A DNA stretch of 64,000 nt from NCBI RefSeq assembly GCF_016861845.1, contig NZ_BOLV01000002.1, forward strand, positions 124,001-188,000, in the 5' to 3' direction. This stretch comes from Lacticaseibacillus suilingensis. GTDB taxonomy: Bacteria; Bacillota; Bacilli; Lactobacillales; Lactobacillaceae. Positions 17,851-27,324 of this stretch are shown here, piece by piece (within the stretch, counting starts at the first letter, position 1; each line of letters starts with the position of its first letter). Under the pieces are notes generated by a model that saw only the letters and a program-made list of their open reading frames with translations, ran no database searches and had not been told where the DNA came from. The position numbers were made by a program, and so were the translations under genes.

Positions 17851-18771
17851 TCAGCCGTTACGCCGATCCACCCCGGCCACCGGAATTTCCTTGGCCAAAA
17901 AGCGAATGCGTTCCATGATTCGCTGCGCTTTGAGCGCCTCGTTGTTGCCCACATCTGCCCCCGCCAAAAAGTCAGTCAGCTCGGCCATGGTTTTGTTGGA
18001 AGTGAACAACGTCGGCAGTTCTTCTTGCATCCGATACTGCAAAATGACGCCCAAGACTTCATCACGAACCCAAGGACTCAGCGCCTCAGCGCCAATATCG
18101 TCAATCATCAAGACCGGCGCGGTTTTCAGCGTGTTGATTTTCGGCAATACCTGGTTGCTGGCAATGGCGGCCTTCATTTCGACCGCAAAGGTTGGAAAAT
18201 GCACTAAGGTTGAAGCAATGCCGGCTGCGGCCAGGTCGTTGGCAATGGCCCCAAGTAGGTAGGTCTTCCCCACGCCAAACGGGCCGGTAAGGTACAAGCC
18301 TTGATGAAACTCATGCGGTGCCTTCGCCAAGGCCAAAGTGAAGCCAGTCGCCGCAGCCAGGGCGGTCATGCGCTCCGTGGGATCATAGCCTTGCAAGCTG
18401 GCCTGCTTGATGGCTTTCGGCATGTTCAACGCCGTCACCAAATTCGCTTGGGCCTGCTTGGCATCGGCCGCTAATTTTTCCGGCGTGGCATCATAAGTGA
18501 TGTCAATCAAGCCATTGGAGGCAATCAGCCGCGGCGCATAGCCCGAGGCAATCAGCGGGTCACCGGCTTGGAGCCGATCCCGCGCCGTCACAAACTCGTA
18601 GATTTTGGCGGCACCACGCGTCACCGCGTCAGGTGCCAGTGCCGCTTGATTGGCGGTTAAAAAGGCCTGAACCTCGGGATCAGCCACAGCGGTTTTCACC
18701 ATATCACGATAAGCAGCGGTCATGGCCCGGGGATCCATGACTTTCTTCAGTTCCTCATTCATTGGTTCCAT
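17851..18771 (-). CDS. dnaI: Primosomal protein DnaI, helicase loader
   Basis: AAA+ ATPase that loads the replicative helicase DnaC/DnaB at origins and restart sites. The N-terminal helicase-interacting region is followed by Walker A GPFGVGKT (163-170) and Walker B LMIDDIGAE. The 306 residues match the family. The ATG at 18771 has AAAGGAG seven bases upstream and overlaps the dnaB gene end by 17 bases, the conserved Firmicute pairing. Confidence 0.95.
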   Translation of the reverse strand: MEPMNEELKKVMDPRAMTAAYRDMVKTAVADPEVQAFLTANQAALAPDAVTRGAAKIYEFVTARDRLQAGDPLIASGYAPRLIASNGLIDITYDATPEKLAADAKQAQANLVTALNMPKAIKQASLQGYDPTERMTALAAATGFTLALAKAPHEFHQGLYLTGPFGVGKTYLLGAIANDLAAAGIASTLVHFPTFAVEMKAAIASNQVLPKINTLKTAPVLMIDDIGAEALSPWVRDEVLGVILQYRMQEELPTLFTSNKTMAELTDFLAGADVGNNEALKAQRIMERIRFLAKEIPVAGVDRRNG

Positions 18772-20119
18772 GGCTTTGCTCCTTTCGCAATGCCTCGAGT
18801 TCCGCTAGCTGCGCGGCTAGTTCCTGCTTGGTCGCCGCACTGACCGTTTCTTTGGTTGGCTGGTAGTCCTTTTTCATCCAGTCTGGCGTGGCTTCCTGGC
18901 GACTGGGCCGGCCATTGCGCGGTTTCGGTTTGCGCTGCTTGGCTTGATAGTCATCAATCGCTTTAAGGGCCGCTTCAGGGCTGTTGACGTTCTCGCCGAG
19001 CCAACGGTTAGCAATGTTGTCAATCAAGGCCTGGGTGACACTGTCGTAATTTTGCAGGATATAAGACACCAGGATATTGACCGTGGCGTTGTCGAACACC
19101 TGGCGACTGGCAAGCTGGGACACTGCCCGAGTTTCCGAGCTGGCCACAAAGAGGTTTGAATTCTTCGCGTGCTTGGCCTGCTCCAGGAATTCCCTTGGCG
19201 GCGTGCTTTTGGCCTGCTGCAGCAAGGTTTGCTGCTGCGCGGTCAGCTTGATGCTGCCAGCTGCCTTCGGAGTTGCCGCCGGGATAGCGTCAGTTTTGGC
19301 GGTTAAATGCGGCCGCTGCTTGGCATAGGTCTGCTCGATGATCTGCTTCAAGCGTGGCATCGCCAACTGACCCGACACCGGACTCGTCGCTTGCATGATG
19401 TGGCGGGCCAAGACTGGCGGCGTAAGGCCATAGAACGTGGCTAGTTGCGCCAAGGCACTGCGATTTTTCGCTACCTGCCCCGCCGCTAGATCTGAGCGGC
19501 TGAGCAATTGATCAAGCAGCGCCCAGTCATACCCGGCGCCGTCGCTCAAAGTCACCTCTGGCAAGGGCTTTTGCGCCACGGCTTGCTGACTGGCGACGAC
19601 CGGCGCCGGTAAGGCCACTGAAGTCAGCTGGAAGACATCCAGTAGCTGCGCCGAAACATCTTGCCAGGCCGCTGCCTTCACCGTGTGAATGGTGTAGCGC
19701 TGGACCAACGTGTCATACCGAGTCTGGCCAACGCGATCGTACAGCAACAAACTTAAGGTGTCGTCTTGGAAAAAAGCGTTCGCCGCCACCGGCCGGTAGA
19801 GCTCATACGCCCAGTACCGGCCATTTTGATCAACCGCGGTGTAGGTTTTCATCAGCCCCATGGCTTCCAGGTGAATACGCGCGTCATATAACGTATCTAA
19901 ATCGACCCCTAGCAAATCCATCAAGGCCGTTTGCTTTTTACGGTCAGAGCGCAGCGGTTTGGCATGCGAGGTTTGCCACAGACTCAAATAAAGGGCCAGC
20001 GCCACCGGTCCAATCAAGGGTTGGTAAAGGTTCACCACCACGTCTTGATCATGGTCACTAAAATAAGTGGCTTGCACCACAATATAATCATCTTGCGCCA
20101 TGTAATTTTGCGGTCGCAT
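18755..20119 (-). CDS. dnaB: Replication initiation/membrane attachment protein DnaB
   Basis: Firmicute DnaB primosome protein acting with DnaD and DnaI in helicase loading. The N-terminal winged-helix-type domain contains VVNLYQPLIGPVALALY, and a DnaB/DnaD-type C-terminal domain follows near 340-410 (NILVSYILQNYDSVT, RWLGENV). A frame opens at 20158, but ATG 20119, after AAAGGGG, starts MRPQNYMAQDDYI and gives 454 residues, the usual size. It follows nrdR and a hairpin terminator. Confidence 0.93.
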   Translation of the reverse strand: MRPQNYMAQDDYIVVQATYFSDHDQDVVVNLYQPLIGPVALALYLSLWQTSHAKPLRSDRKKQTALMDLLGVDLDTLYDARIHLEAMGLMKTYTAVDQNGRYWAYELYRPVAANAFFQDDTLSLLLYDRVGQTRYDTLVQRYTIHTVKAAAWQDVSAQLLDVFQLTSVALPAPVVASQQAVAQKPLPEVTLSDGAGYDWALLDQLLSRSDLAAGQVAKNRSALAQLATFYGLTPPVLARHIMQATSPVSGQLAMPRLKQIIEQTYAKQRPHLTAKTDAIPAATPKAAGSIKLTAQQQTLLQQAKSTPPREFLEQAKHAKNSNLFVASSETRAVSQLASRQVFDNATVNILVSYILQNYDSVTQALIDNIANRWLGENVNSPEAALKAIDDYQAKQRKPKPRNGRPSRQEATPDWMKKDYQPTKETVSAATKQELAAQLAELEALRKEQSHGTNE

Positions 20120-20156
20120 GAAGACGCCCCTTTCCAAGTGATAAGTTAATAACGGC

Positions 20157-20189
20157 AAAACAAGGAGTCGGCCGCGGGCCCACTCCTTG
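20157..20189 (-). terminator. Hairpin terminator between nrdR and dnaB
   Basis: CAAGGAGTCGGCC pairs with GGCCCACTCCTTG around GCG, with a mismatch near the top. TTTTGCC follows on the minus strand. The short T-run suggests partial readthrough into dnaB-dnaI. Confidence 0.65.
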
Positions 20190-20190
20190 C

Positions 20191-20658
20191 TTAGTGACTG
20201 TCTTTTTCGCGTTTCATCATGTCTTGGAGTTCATCCATGAACACGGACATGTCCTTAAACTGGCGATAGACACTGGCGAAGCGAATGTAGGCCACATCAT
20301 CGACGTCGGCAAGTTGTTTCATGACGTACTCGCCGATTTGCTGACTGGAGACTTCATTTTCACCAATCGCCCGCAGCTTATTTTCGACGCTTTCGACGAT
20401 GCCTTGCATCTGCTCCATCGTCACTGGCCGCTTTTCGGCGGCGCGAATCAAGCCTTTGAGAATCTTCTCACGGCTGAACTCCTCGCGGGTGCCATTTTTC
20501 TTAATGACCAAAAGTGGGGTTTGTTCAACCCGTTCGAATGTGGTGAAGCGGAAACCGCAATTTTCGCATTCACGGCGGCGCCGAATCGCGCGGCCGCCAT
20601 CGGTTGGCCGCGAATCGACCACTCGTGAACTATTGTGATGGCAATGTGGGCACAGCAA
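20191..20658 (-). CDS. nrdR: Transcriptional repressor NrdR
   Basis: 155-residue zinc-ribbon/ATP-cone repressor of ribonucleotide reductase genes. Zinc cysteines are in CPHC near the start and CENCG at 32-36; the ATP-cone follows ([16 protein letters not shown]). It senses ATP/dATP and binds NrdR boxes. It lies between coaE and dnaB in the standard lactobacillus order. nrdG elsewhere in this window is a plausible target; no NrdR box was established there. Confidence 0.97.
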   Translation of the reverse strand: MLCPHCHHNSSRVVDSRPTDGGRAIRRRRECENCGFRFTTFERVEQTPLLVIKKNGTREEFSREKILKGLIRAAEKRPVTMEQMQGIVESVENKLRAIGENEVSSQQIGEYVMKQLADVDDVAYIRFASVYRQFKDMSVFMDELQDMMKREKDSH

Positions 20659-20712
20659 TGAGACACCCTCTTATAAATTGATACTCTATTATACCACGAC
20701 CGCCAAGCACGT

Positions 20713-21309
20713 TCACCTAGCCAATTGCGCTAGGATTGCCGCCACTTGCTGCTCACGGCCAGCCGCACCGAGACTATTATCAATGACAAAATCGGCCCGG
20801 GCCACCTTCTCGGCCAGCGGCATCTGGGCAGCGATTCGCTGTTTGGCTTCAACTTCAGCCAAGCCATCCCTAGCCATCAGGCGCTTGAGCTGTAAGTCAG
20901 CCGGTAAGCTCACCACCGCCACGCCATCAAAGCTCGATTCATAGTGCGTTTCATACAGCAGTGGAATTTCCCCCACCACCACCGAGGCACCGGTGGCTTT
21001 GGCCGTCGCCAAAGCCTGATTAATGGCTTGACGCAAATATGGCTTGTCGATGCGGTTGAGCTGGGCCAGTTTGGTCGGATCCGCGAAAACAATCGCGCCT
21101 AACGCCTTACGATCTAAGGTTCCATCCAGGTTGATCACGGTTGGGCCAAAAGCTTGGCTAATCGCCGCCAGGGCTGGTTGACCAGGCTGCACAATTTGCC
21201 GGGCAATCACATCGGCGTCCACAATGGGACACCCCGCAGCGCGAAACACCGCTGCCACGGTACTTTTGCCGGTGGCAATGCCGCCAGTTAAACCCAGTAA
21301 GTATGTCAT
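20713..21309 (-). CDS. coaE: Dephospho-CoA kinase
   Basis: Last step of coenzyme A synthesis. The P-loop GLTGGIATGKST is at residues 6-17, with DADVIARQIV and LLYETHYE typical of CoaE. The 198 residues are normal. It follows mutM with a three-base gap, consistent with the polA-mutM-coaE operon. Confidence 0.96.
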   Translation of the reverse strand: MTYLLGLTGGIATGKSTVAAVFRAAGCPIVDADVIARQIVQPGQPALAAISQAFGPTVINLDGTLDRKALGAIVFADPTKLAQLNRIDKPYLRQAINQALATAKATGASVVVGEIPLLYETHYESSFDGVAVVSLPADLQLKRLMARDGLAEVEAKQRIAAQMPLAEKVARADFVIDNSLGAAGREQQVAAILAQLAR

Positions 21310-21312
21310 TGC

Positions 21313-22146
21313 CTAGCCCCGCTTTGGCTGGCAGTGCGGGCAATAATGGGTGCCGCGCTGGCCGACTTTGATTTTGACAATGGTGGTGCCGCAGCGATCG
21401 CAAGGGGTTCCTTCCCGGTCATAAACATGCAACTGGTCCTGCATCGCCCCGCGGTGACCATCGGCATCCACGAAAGAATGGACACTGGTGCCGCCAAGCG
21501 TAATCGCCTTTTGCAGTTCGGCGATAATGGCATCATGCAGCGCTTTAACCGCCCTAGCTGATAACGTGTTGGCCGGTTGCTCCGGATTGATGCGCGCCAG
21601 CCACAGCGTCTCGTCGGCGTAGATATTGCCGACCCCGGCCACCACAGTCTGATCGAGAATCACCGACTTGATTGGCGCCTTGCGTTTGGCCAGTGCCGCT
21701 TTGAACGCCTTCAGGTCAAAAGTGGCCGCCGTCGGTTCTGGCCCCATTTTAGCCAGCCCGGCCACGGCCTTGGTTTCCTCGCCGGTAGTCACGAGCTGCA
21801 TACGGCCAAACTTGCGCATATCGAGGTAGCGCAGCTGACTGCCATCGGTAAAGGTAAACCACACATGCAAGAACCGCGGCTTCGGCGTATCAACGGTTGG
21901 CGCCAGTTGATACTTACCTTCCATGCGGAGGTGCGACACAATGGTCAACGCCCCAAAGCGAATCAGCAGATACTTGCCGCGCCGGTCAATACCGGTCACA
22001 GTGGCGCCGGCCAAGGCGGTTTGAAACAAGGCCAGCCCGCCGACTAGGATTTTCTCCCAATCGGTGCCGACTTGCGCCACTGTTTTGCCGACAATCAGCT
22101 TCGTCAAGCCGAGCCGGACATTTTCAACTTCTGGTAATTCTGGCAT
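21313..22146 (-). CDS. mutM: Formamidopyrimidine-DNA glycosylase
   Basis: Base-excision repair enzyme removing 8-oxoguanine. The obligatory N-terminus MPELPEVE supplies the catalytic proline and glutamate. GNIYADE and the C-terminal zinc finger (CDRCG and CPHC) are intact. Length 277 is normal. It lies between polA and coaE on one transcript. Confidence 0.97.
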   Translation of the reverse strand: MPELPEVENVRLGLTKLIVGKTVAQVGTDWEKILVGGLALFQTALAGATVTGIDRRGKYLLIRFGALTIVSHLRMEGKYQLAPTVDTPKPRFLHVWFTFTDGSQLRYLDMRKFGRMQLVTTGEETKAVAGLAKMGPEPTAATFDLKAFKAALAKRKAPIKSVILDQTVVAGVGNIYADETLWLARINPEQPANTLSARAVKALHDAIIAELQKAITLGGTSVHSFVDADGHRGAMQDQLHVYDREGTPCDRCGTTIVKIKVGQRGTHYCPHCQPKRG

Positions 22147-22190
22147 TGCGTCCCTCTTCCCGTCTGCGCCAGTGCCCAGACTCAGCTTTT

Positions 22191-24824
22191 TTACTTGGCA
22201 TCAAACCAGGTTTTGCCCCAGTGACTTTCCACCTTGAGCGGCACCGCCAGTTTGACAGCGGAGTCCATCACTTTCGGCACCAGTGCCGCTAATTGGGCCA
22301 TTTCCGCTTCCGGCCCTTCGAAAATCAGTTCATCGTGGACTTGTAGCAGCATGCGCGACTGAAGGTGGTTTTCCTCCAGCATGGCTTGCATCCGAATCAT
22401 GGCCACCTTGATGATATCTGCGGCACTGCCTTGAATCGGCGTGTTCATCGCGGTGCGTTCGGCAAAGCTGCGTAGGTTAAAGTTGCGCGAGTGAATGTCG
22501 TTCAAATAGCGGCGGCGATGGAACAAGGTTTCAACATAACCTTGTTCTCTGGCCACCTTCACCATCTCGTCCATGTAGTCATGCACCTGCGGATACTGTT
22601 CGAAGTAGCCGTCGATGAAGGCTTTGGCCTGCTTGCGCGTGATGCCGATGTTTTTGGCCAAACCAAAATCGGAAATGCCGTACACAATCCCGAAGTTCGT
22701 TGCCTTGGCCTGGCGCCTCATGTCTGGGGTCACCTCATCAGGCGAGTCAAGGTGGAAAATCCGCATGGCCGTGTTGGCATGAATGTCGCGATCTTCCTTA
22801 AAGGCCTCTTGCATGTTCTTATCGCCGGAAATATGGGCCAACACTCGCAGTTCGATTTGGGAATAGTCACTGGAGAAAATCTGCCAGCCTTCATGGGCGG
22901 GTACAAAGGCGCGCCGCACTTGCTTGCCTTCATCGCGCGCCGGAATGTTTTGCATATTCGGATCCACTGAGGACAGACGGCCAGTTTGGGTCAGCGTCTG
23001 CAGGTAGCGGGTGTGAATTTTATGATCCGGATGGACCGCTTTAATCAGCCCAGCTACATAAGTCGACTGCAACTTCGCAACCGTGCGATAATCCAAGATA
23101 TCTTGGACAATCGGGCTAGCGGAGCGCAACTGCTCCAAGACATCGACTGAGGTGGAGTAACCGGTTTTGGTTTTTTTGATCACTGGCAACTGCAGCTTCT
23201 CAAACAGCACCTCACCAAGCTGCTTCGGGGAGTTCAAGTTGAACTTCAGCCCGGCTTCAGCGTAGATTTTTTCTTCGAGCACATGCATGGTGCTGGTCCA
23301 TTGGTCGCCAAGCCCTTGCAGCGTCTTGCTGTCCAACACAATGCCGGTGATTTCCATGCGGGCCAGCACCTTGGCCAGCGGGAGCTCCATGTCGGTGAAC
23401 AAGCTCAGTTGGTCCTGCGCCTTCAGCTCGTCAAGCAGCTTAGGCCGCAGCGTCAGGAGGGCTTGGGCTTTGCGGGCAAAATGGCCAAACAAGCTCTCCT
23501 CGTCTGGCACCTTACGCTTGGCGCCTTTGCCATAGACCGCCTCATCGAAAGGCAAGTTGTAATCGTGATCTTGCGCAATTTGGCCAAAATCATTGCTGTT
23601 TTGGTCTGGATTGAGTAAATAAGAAGCCAACAAGAGGTCAAAATCAATTTGCGGCAAGTTCACGCCCAGCCGCTCTGCAGCCACCAGGTTGCGCTTGGCA
23701 TCAAACACCGTCAGCTGATGATCCCCCAGCCAGTTTTGCACCTTCGGCAGCGTCAACAAGGTGACATCAGTGCTGACAAAGGTTTCTTCAGTCGTGCCAA
23801 TGAAAAAGCCAATTTGCTCGGCGGTGTGATAATTGTCTTCCAGCATCTCCAGCTCAAAGGCCACTGGGTCCGCTGTCTTTGGCAACTGAGCCAAGTTGGC
23901 ATCCGTGAGCACCACAAAATGTACCGGTGCTTGTTTTTCCGCCGTAGCTGCTGGCAGATGGGCCAAAGCTTGGCGCATTTCCAGCTTGGTATAGAGCGCA
24001 CGCAAGGCGTCAAGGTCTGGGCCGGTGTACGCCAAATCATCCAACCCAATCGTGAGCGGCGCCGCCTGATCAATCGTGGCCAGCGTTTTGCTCATTTCAG
24101 CATTGGCCTGGTCATTCACCAGGTTTTCCTTCATTTTGCTGGGCTTGAGTTCATCAATGTTGGCGTACAGGTTCTCAATCGAGCCGAATTGATGCAGCAA
24201 CTTCAGCGCAGTTTTCTCCCCAACTTTCGTGACCCCAGGATAATTATCCGAGGTGTCCCCCATCAGCCCTTTCAGATCAATGATCTGCTTGGGCTCCAGC
24301 TCAAATTTTTCTGCGACGTGCGCTGGGGTGTAGGCTTCAAGGTCGCCGACCCCTTTTTTGGTCACCTGCACGGTAGTTGATGAGGTAGCCAGTTGGGTCA
24401 AGTCGCGATCGCCGGTCACAATGTTGGTTTGCCAGCCGCGTGCGTCTGCCGCTTTGGCCAGTGTACCGATGACATCATCGGCTTCATAGTCCTGCAGCGC
24501 GTAATGCTTGATGCCATGGTCGTCGAGTAACTCATGGATATAAGGCAACTGTTCAAGAAATTCGCTTGGCGCCGCATCGCGCTGCGCTTTGTAGTCGCTG
24601 AACATCTTGGTGCGGAACGTACCCCCACTTTTATCGAACGCCACCAGAATGTGGTCCGGCTTGAATTGATCGACCACATTATCGAGCATGCTGTTGAACG
24701 TCATGATGGCATTGGTATGTAGCCCATCTTTGGTGGTGAAACGATCCATCTGGGTATACATCGCATAAAAAGCGCGAAACGCCAGCGAACTCCCATCAAT
24801 CAGCAGTAATTTTTCTTGTGCCAT
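22191..24824 (-). CDS. polA: DNA polymerase I
   Basis: 877-residue repair polymerase. The N-terminal 5' nuclease domain (about 1-290) begins LLLIDGSSLAFRAFYAM. The polymerase domain has motif A DYSQIELRVLAHIS, motif B RRQAKATNFGIVYG and motif C QVHDELIFE. In the middle domain the position of the exonuclease DxE motif reads FELE, so proofreading is probably absent, as is usual in this group. The ATG follows AGGAGGC. A TGTTATACT extended -10 lies at 24858-24863, right beside repeat copies. Confidence 0.97.
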   Translation of the reverse strand: MAQEKLLLIDGSSLAFRAFYAMYTQMDRFTTKDGLHTNAIMTFNSMLDNVVDQFKPDHILVAFDKSGGTFRTKMFSDYKAQRDAAPSEFLEQLPYIHELLDDHGIKHYALQDYEADDVIGTLAKAADARGWQTNIVTGDRDLTQLATSSTTVQVTKKGVGDLEAYTPAHVAEKFELEPKQIIDLKGLMGDTSDNYPGVTKVGEKTALKLLHQFGSIENLYANIDELKPSKMKENLVNDQANAEMSKTLATIDQAAPLTIGLDDLAYTGPDLDALRALYTKLEMRQALAHLPAATAEKQAPVHFVVLTDANLAQLPKTADPVAFELEMLEDNYHTAEQIGFFIGTTEETFVSTDVTLLTLPKVQNWLGDHQLTVFDAKRNLVAAERLGVNLPQIDFDLLLASYLLNPDQNSNDFGQIAQDHDYNLPFDEAVYGKGAKRKVPDEESLFGHFARKAQALLTLRPKLLDELKAQDQLSLFTDMELPLAKVLARMEITGIVLDSKTLQGLGDQWTSTMHVLEEKIYAEAGLKFNLNSPKQLGEVLFEKLQLPVIKKTKTGYSTSVDVLEQLRSASPIVQDILDYRTVAKLQSTYVAGLIKAVHPDHKIHTRYLQTLTQTGRLSSVDPNMQNIPARDEGKQVRRAFVPAHEGWQIFSSDYSQIELRVLAHISGDKNMQEAFKEDRDIHANTAMRIFHLDSPDEVTPDMRRQAKATNFGIVYGISDFGLAKNIGITRKQAKAFIDGYFEQYPQVHDYMDEMVKVAREQGYVETLFHRRRYLNDIHSRNFNLRSFAERTAMNTPIQGSAADIIKVAMIRMQAMLEENHLQSRMLLQVHDELIFEGPEAEMAQLAALVPKVMDSAVKLAVPLKVESHWGKTWFDAK

Positions 24825-24857
24825 GGTTAGCCTCCTAAATTGGCTCTTCTGACACCC

Positions 24858-24866
24858 AGTATAACA
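24858..24866 (-). promoter_or_regulatory. Extended -10 promoter of polA operon
   Basis: TGTTATACT on the minus strand, about 35 bases before the polA ATG. No good -35 is seen; the upstream sequence is repeat copy 2a, so the repeat supplies the -35 region. Confidence 0.5.
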
Positions 24867-24871
24867 AACTT

Positions 24872-25000
24872 CAGGCTGCGAAGCCGAGCGCTTTTAGGGG
24901 GACGGCTAGCCTAGCTTGAGGCATTACCGCAGGTTTTAGGCGGTAATGCCTCAAGCGTAGCTAGACACTCCCCCGTTGCTCGGCGGAGCGCAACTTCAGG
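24872..25000. repeat. Family 2 palindromic element, copy 2a
   Basis: Starts CAGGCTGCGAAG and ends CAACTTCAGG. The apical stem is a 16-bp perfect pair, CTTGAGGCATTACCGC with GCGGTAATGCCTCAAG (24915-24930 with 24940-24955). Outer pairs are GCCGAGC/GCTCGGC and GGGGGA/TCCCCC. It is directly followed by copy 2b and lies upstream of polA. Confidence 0.87.
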
Positions 25001-25136
25001 CAGGCAGCGGAGCGGGACCGAACTTAGCTGGATGGATAGCCTAGCTCAAAGCATTACCGCCGCTTTTTGGCGGTGAGGCTTTGGGCGTAGCTAGCCACTC
25101 CAGCGTTGGCCCTGCGGAGCCAACTAGAGGCTCCTG
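25001..25136. repeat. Family 2 palindromic element, copy 2b (tandem)
   Basis: Starts CAGGCAGCGGAG. The apical stem CTCAAAGCATTACCGCC pairs with GGCGGTGAGGCTTTGGG (25045-25061 with 25069-25085), with two G-T positions and one A-G mismatch. The CTGGA/TCCAG and GCGGGACC/GTTGGCCCTGC outer pairs replace different but equally complementary sequences in 2a and 2c. Confidence 0.85.
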
Positions 25137-25161
25137 TTCAGGTTGTATGCTTTCACTGGAA

Positions 25162-25198
25162 TCAAAAACCTGGCCCCTCTCATCGAGGAAGCCAGGTA
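25162..25198 (-). terminator. Terminator of the BI-1 family gene
   Basis: CCTGGC and GCCAGG close a stem with a 16-base interior, followed on the minus strand by TTTTTG. It lies just after the stop at 25207. Confidence 0.8.
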
Positions 25199-25206
25199 AG
25201 TGTGAT

Positions 25207-25917
25207 TTAGTCGCGGCTGGAGCTGCCTCCGAACAAGCGGAGCACCACCAGGAAGATGTTCAGGAAGTCGAGGTACAAAGCCAAGGCCCCTTGAATCGCC
25301 AGCGTGTTGGTATTCACCACATAGCCGCCTTCTTGGTTGGCAGACATGTAAATCGTCTTGAGCTTTTGGGTATCAAACGCCGTCAACACGATGAAAATGA
25401 CCAAAATCGCGTAGCTTAGAATCAGTTGCAAGCCTGAGGACTGCATGAAGAAGTTAATCACTGACAGCAGGATCACCCCGATCAAAGCGGAGGTGGCAAT
25501 CACGCCGGCACGACTCAAATCTTGCTTCGTAATGCGGCCCACCACCGACATGGTGAGGAAAATTACCGCGGTGGTCAAAAATGAAATCGCCACGATTGAA
25601 CTTTGATACTGGATCAAAATCACGGTAAAGGTCGTCCCATAGCAGGCGGAGATGAGATAAAACATCAGCCCGGCGTAACCGGCGTTGGCCTGTGCCCGGC
25701 GGCTATTGACCCCCATGGACAAGAACAGCGGCAAAAACAGCAAGATGTAAAACATAAAGGTGTGATTCGCCACAAAGTTGGCATATTGATTATAAAAAAC
25801 AGTGCCGAGCAAGTAAGAAATCGCAGCGGTCAGCAGCAACCCGGAGCCCATCACACTGTAAACTCGATTGAAGAACCCGACCAAGCCGGTGTCATTCACG
25901 ACGCGTCGTTCTTGCAT
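25207..25917 (-). CDS. Bax inhibitor-1/YccA family membrane protein
   Basis: 236-residue integral membrane protein with about seven hydrophobic helices and the BI-1 C-terminal pattern (VLTAFDTQKLKTIY). Bacterial members are linked to calcium leak or membrane-protein quality control, but the role in lactobacilli is unknown. It begins at ATG 25917 preceded by AAAGGAATGATCTC. An extended -10 TGGTATACT lies at 25950-25958. It appears monocistronic. Confidence 0.9.
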   Translation of the reverse strand: MQERRVVNDTGLVGFFNRVYSVMGSGLLLTAAISYLLGTVFYNQYANFVANHTFMFYILLFLPLFLSMGVNSRRAQANAGYAGLMFYLISACYGTTFTVILIQYQSSIVAISFLTTAVIFLTMSVVGRITKQDLSRAGVIATSALIGVILLSVINFFMQSSGLQLILSYAILVIFIVLTAFDTQKLKTIYMSANQEGGYVVNTNTLAIQGALALYLDFLNIFLVVLRLFGGSSSRD

Positions 25918-25995
25918 GAGATCATTCCTTTCATGAATCTTTGCTTTTCAGTATACCAAAGATAACAAATCTCTGGCTAAGACTTTAGGCGGATA

Positions 25996-27303
25996 TTAGA
26001 GTTTTGCCTCAAAAGCACGCTCATATTTCTGCACGTCCCCGGCGCCCATGAAAACAATCGCCGCGTTTTTGTGCTTCAGCAGCGACGTCATATCGTCTTC
26101 GTGCAGCACTTCACCGCCGTTTTTCAGTTTCGCCACCACATCCTCGGCGCTAACCGAACCCGATGTTTCGCGGGCGGAGCTGAAGATTGGGGTCACATAA
26201 ACCGCATCGGCTTGACTCAGCACTTGGGCAAAATCGTCCAGGTAAGCAATCGTGCGCGAATAAGTGTGCGGCTGGAACACCGCTACCAATTCGCGATCTG
26301 GGAACTTCTGGCGGGCCGCATCCAGGGTTGCCTTGATTTCATTTGGATGGTGCGCGTAATCATCAATGATGACGGTGCCGTTGAGGTCGGTTTCCGAGAA
26401 GCGGCGCTTAACGCCAGAGAAACTCGCCAGTTCACGGGCAATATAGTCAGGATTCAAGCCTTCCGCATCGCTCACTGCCACCACGGCTAAGGCATTCAGC
26501 ACACTGTGTTCACCGAACAGCGGCACGAAGAAATGGCCCAAGAGCTGGTCTTTGTGATAAGCATCAAAGCTGGAACCTTCCGGGGTGCGCTTGATGTTTT
26601 TCGCTTGGTAATCATCCTGGTCGGATTCGCCGTAGTAGTAAACCGGCACCTTGACATCCAGCTTGCGCAGCCAAGGATCATCGCCCCAGGCAAAAATGGC
26701 CTTTTTGACCTGCTTGCCTTCGGTTTCAAAGGCGTCATACACGTCTTCGATGCCGGTGTAATAATCGGGGTGATCGAAGTCGATATTGGTCATAATCAGA
26801 TAATCCGGGCTGTAAGCTAGGAAGTGACGGCGATATTCGTCGGCTTCAAACACGAAGAATTTGGAATCTGGCGTGCCTTTGCCGGTGCCGTCACCAATCA
26901 AATAACTGGTTTTGTCGATGCCACTTAAAGTGTGCGCCAGCAAACCGGTGGTGCTGGTTTTGCCATGTGCACCGGCGACCCCAATGCTGGTGTAATGACT
27001 CAGCAGTTCGCCGAGGTATTCATGATAACGGTAGAACTTGAGGCCCAGCGCCTTAGCGGCTTTCACTTCGGGATGTTCATCCGTGAAGCTATTACCACAG
27101 ATAATCGTGTAGCCGGGCTTGATATTCGCCGCATCAAACGGCAAGGTCTCGATGCCCGCGGCTTCCAGCCCTTTTTGGGTAAAAGTGTACTGCGTAATAT
27201 CTGAGCCTAGGACTTGGTGACCCAAATCATGCAAAATCAGCGCCAGCGCGCTCATGCCTGAACCTTTGATACCAATAAAGTAGTCAATTTCCTCTGTCAT
27301 CAT
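25996..27303 (-). CDS. murC: UDP-N-acetylmuramate--L-alanine ligase
   Basis: Cytoplasmic peptidoglycan precursor enzyme adding L-alanine to UDP-MurNAc. The N-terminal [12 protein letters not shown] binds [12 protein letters not shown] is the ATP loop near residue 111, and [13 protein letters not shown] is the Mur-ligase motif. Length 435 is normal. Two adjacent ATGs exist at the start; the first is used. It follows sftA with a 21-base gap, as in Bacillus, where the two genes are also neighbours. Confidence 0.97.
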   Translation of the reverse strand: MMTEEIDYFIGIKGSGMSALALILHDLGHQVLGSDITQYTFTQKGLEAAGIETLPFDAANIKPGYTIICGNSFTDEHPEVKAAKALGLKFYRYHEYLGELLSHYTSIGVAGAHGKTSTTGLLAHTLSGIDKTSYLIGDGTGKGTPDSKFFVFEADEYRRHFLAYSPDYLIMTNIDFDHPDYYTGIEDVYDAFETEGKQVKKAIFAWGDDPWLRKLDVKVPVYYYGESDQDDYQAKNIKRTPEGSSFDAYHKDQLLGHFFVPLFGEHSVLNALAVVAVSDAEGLNPDYIARELASFSGVKRRFSETDLNGTVIIDDYAHHPNEIKATLDAARQKFPDRELVAVFQPHTYSRTIAYLDDFAQVLSQADAVYVTPIFSSARETSGSVSAEDVVAKLKNGGEVLHEDDMTSLLKHKNAAIVFMGAGDVQKYERAFEAKL

Positions 27304-27324
27304 GTAGCCTCTTTCATTTAAGCC

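Noticed and set aside
24872-25136. CRISPR-like reading of the tandem repeats upstream of polA
   Set aside because: There are only two units of about 130 bp, each a palindrome with changing arms, with no short identical repeats or spacers and no cas genes.
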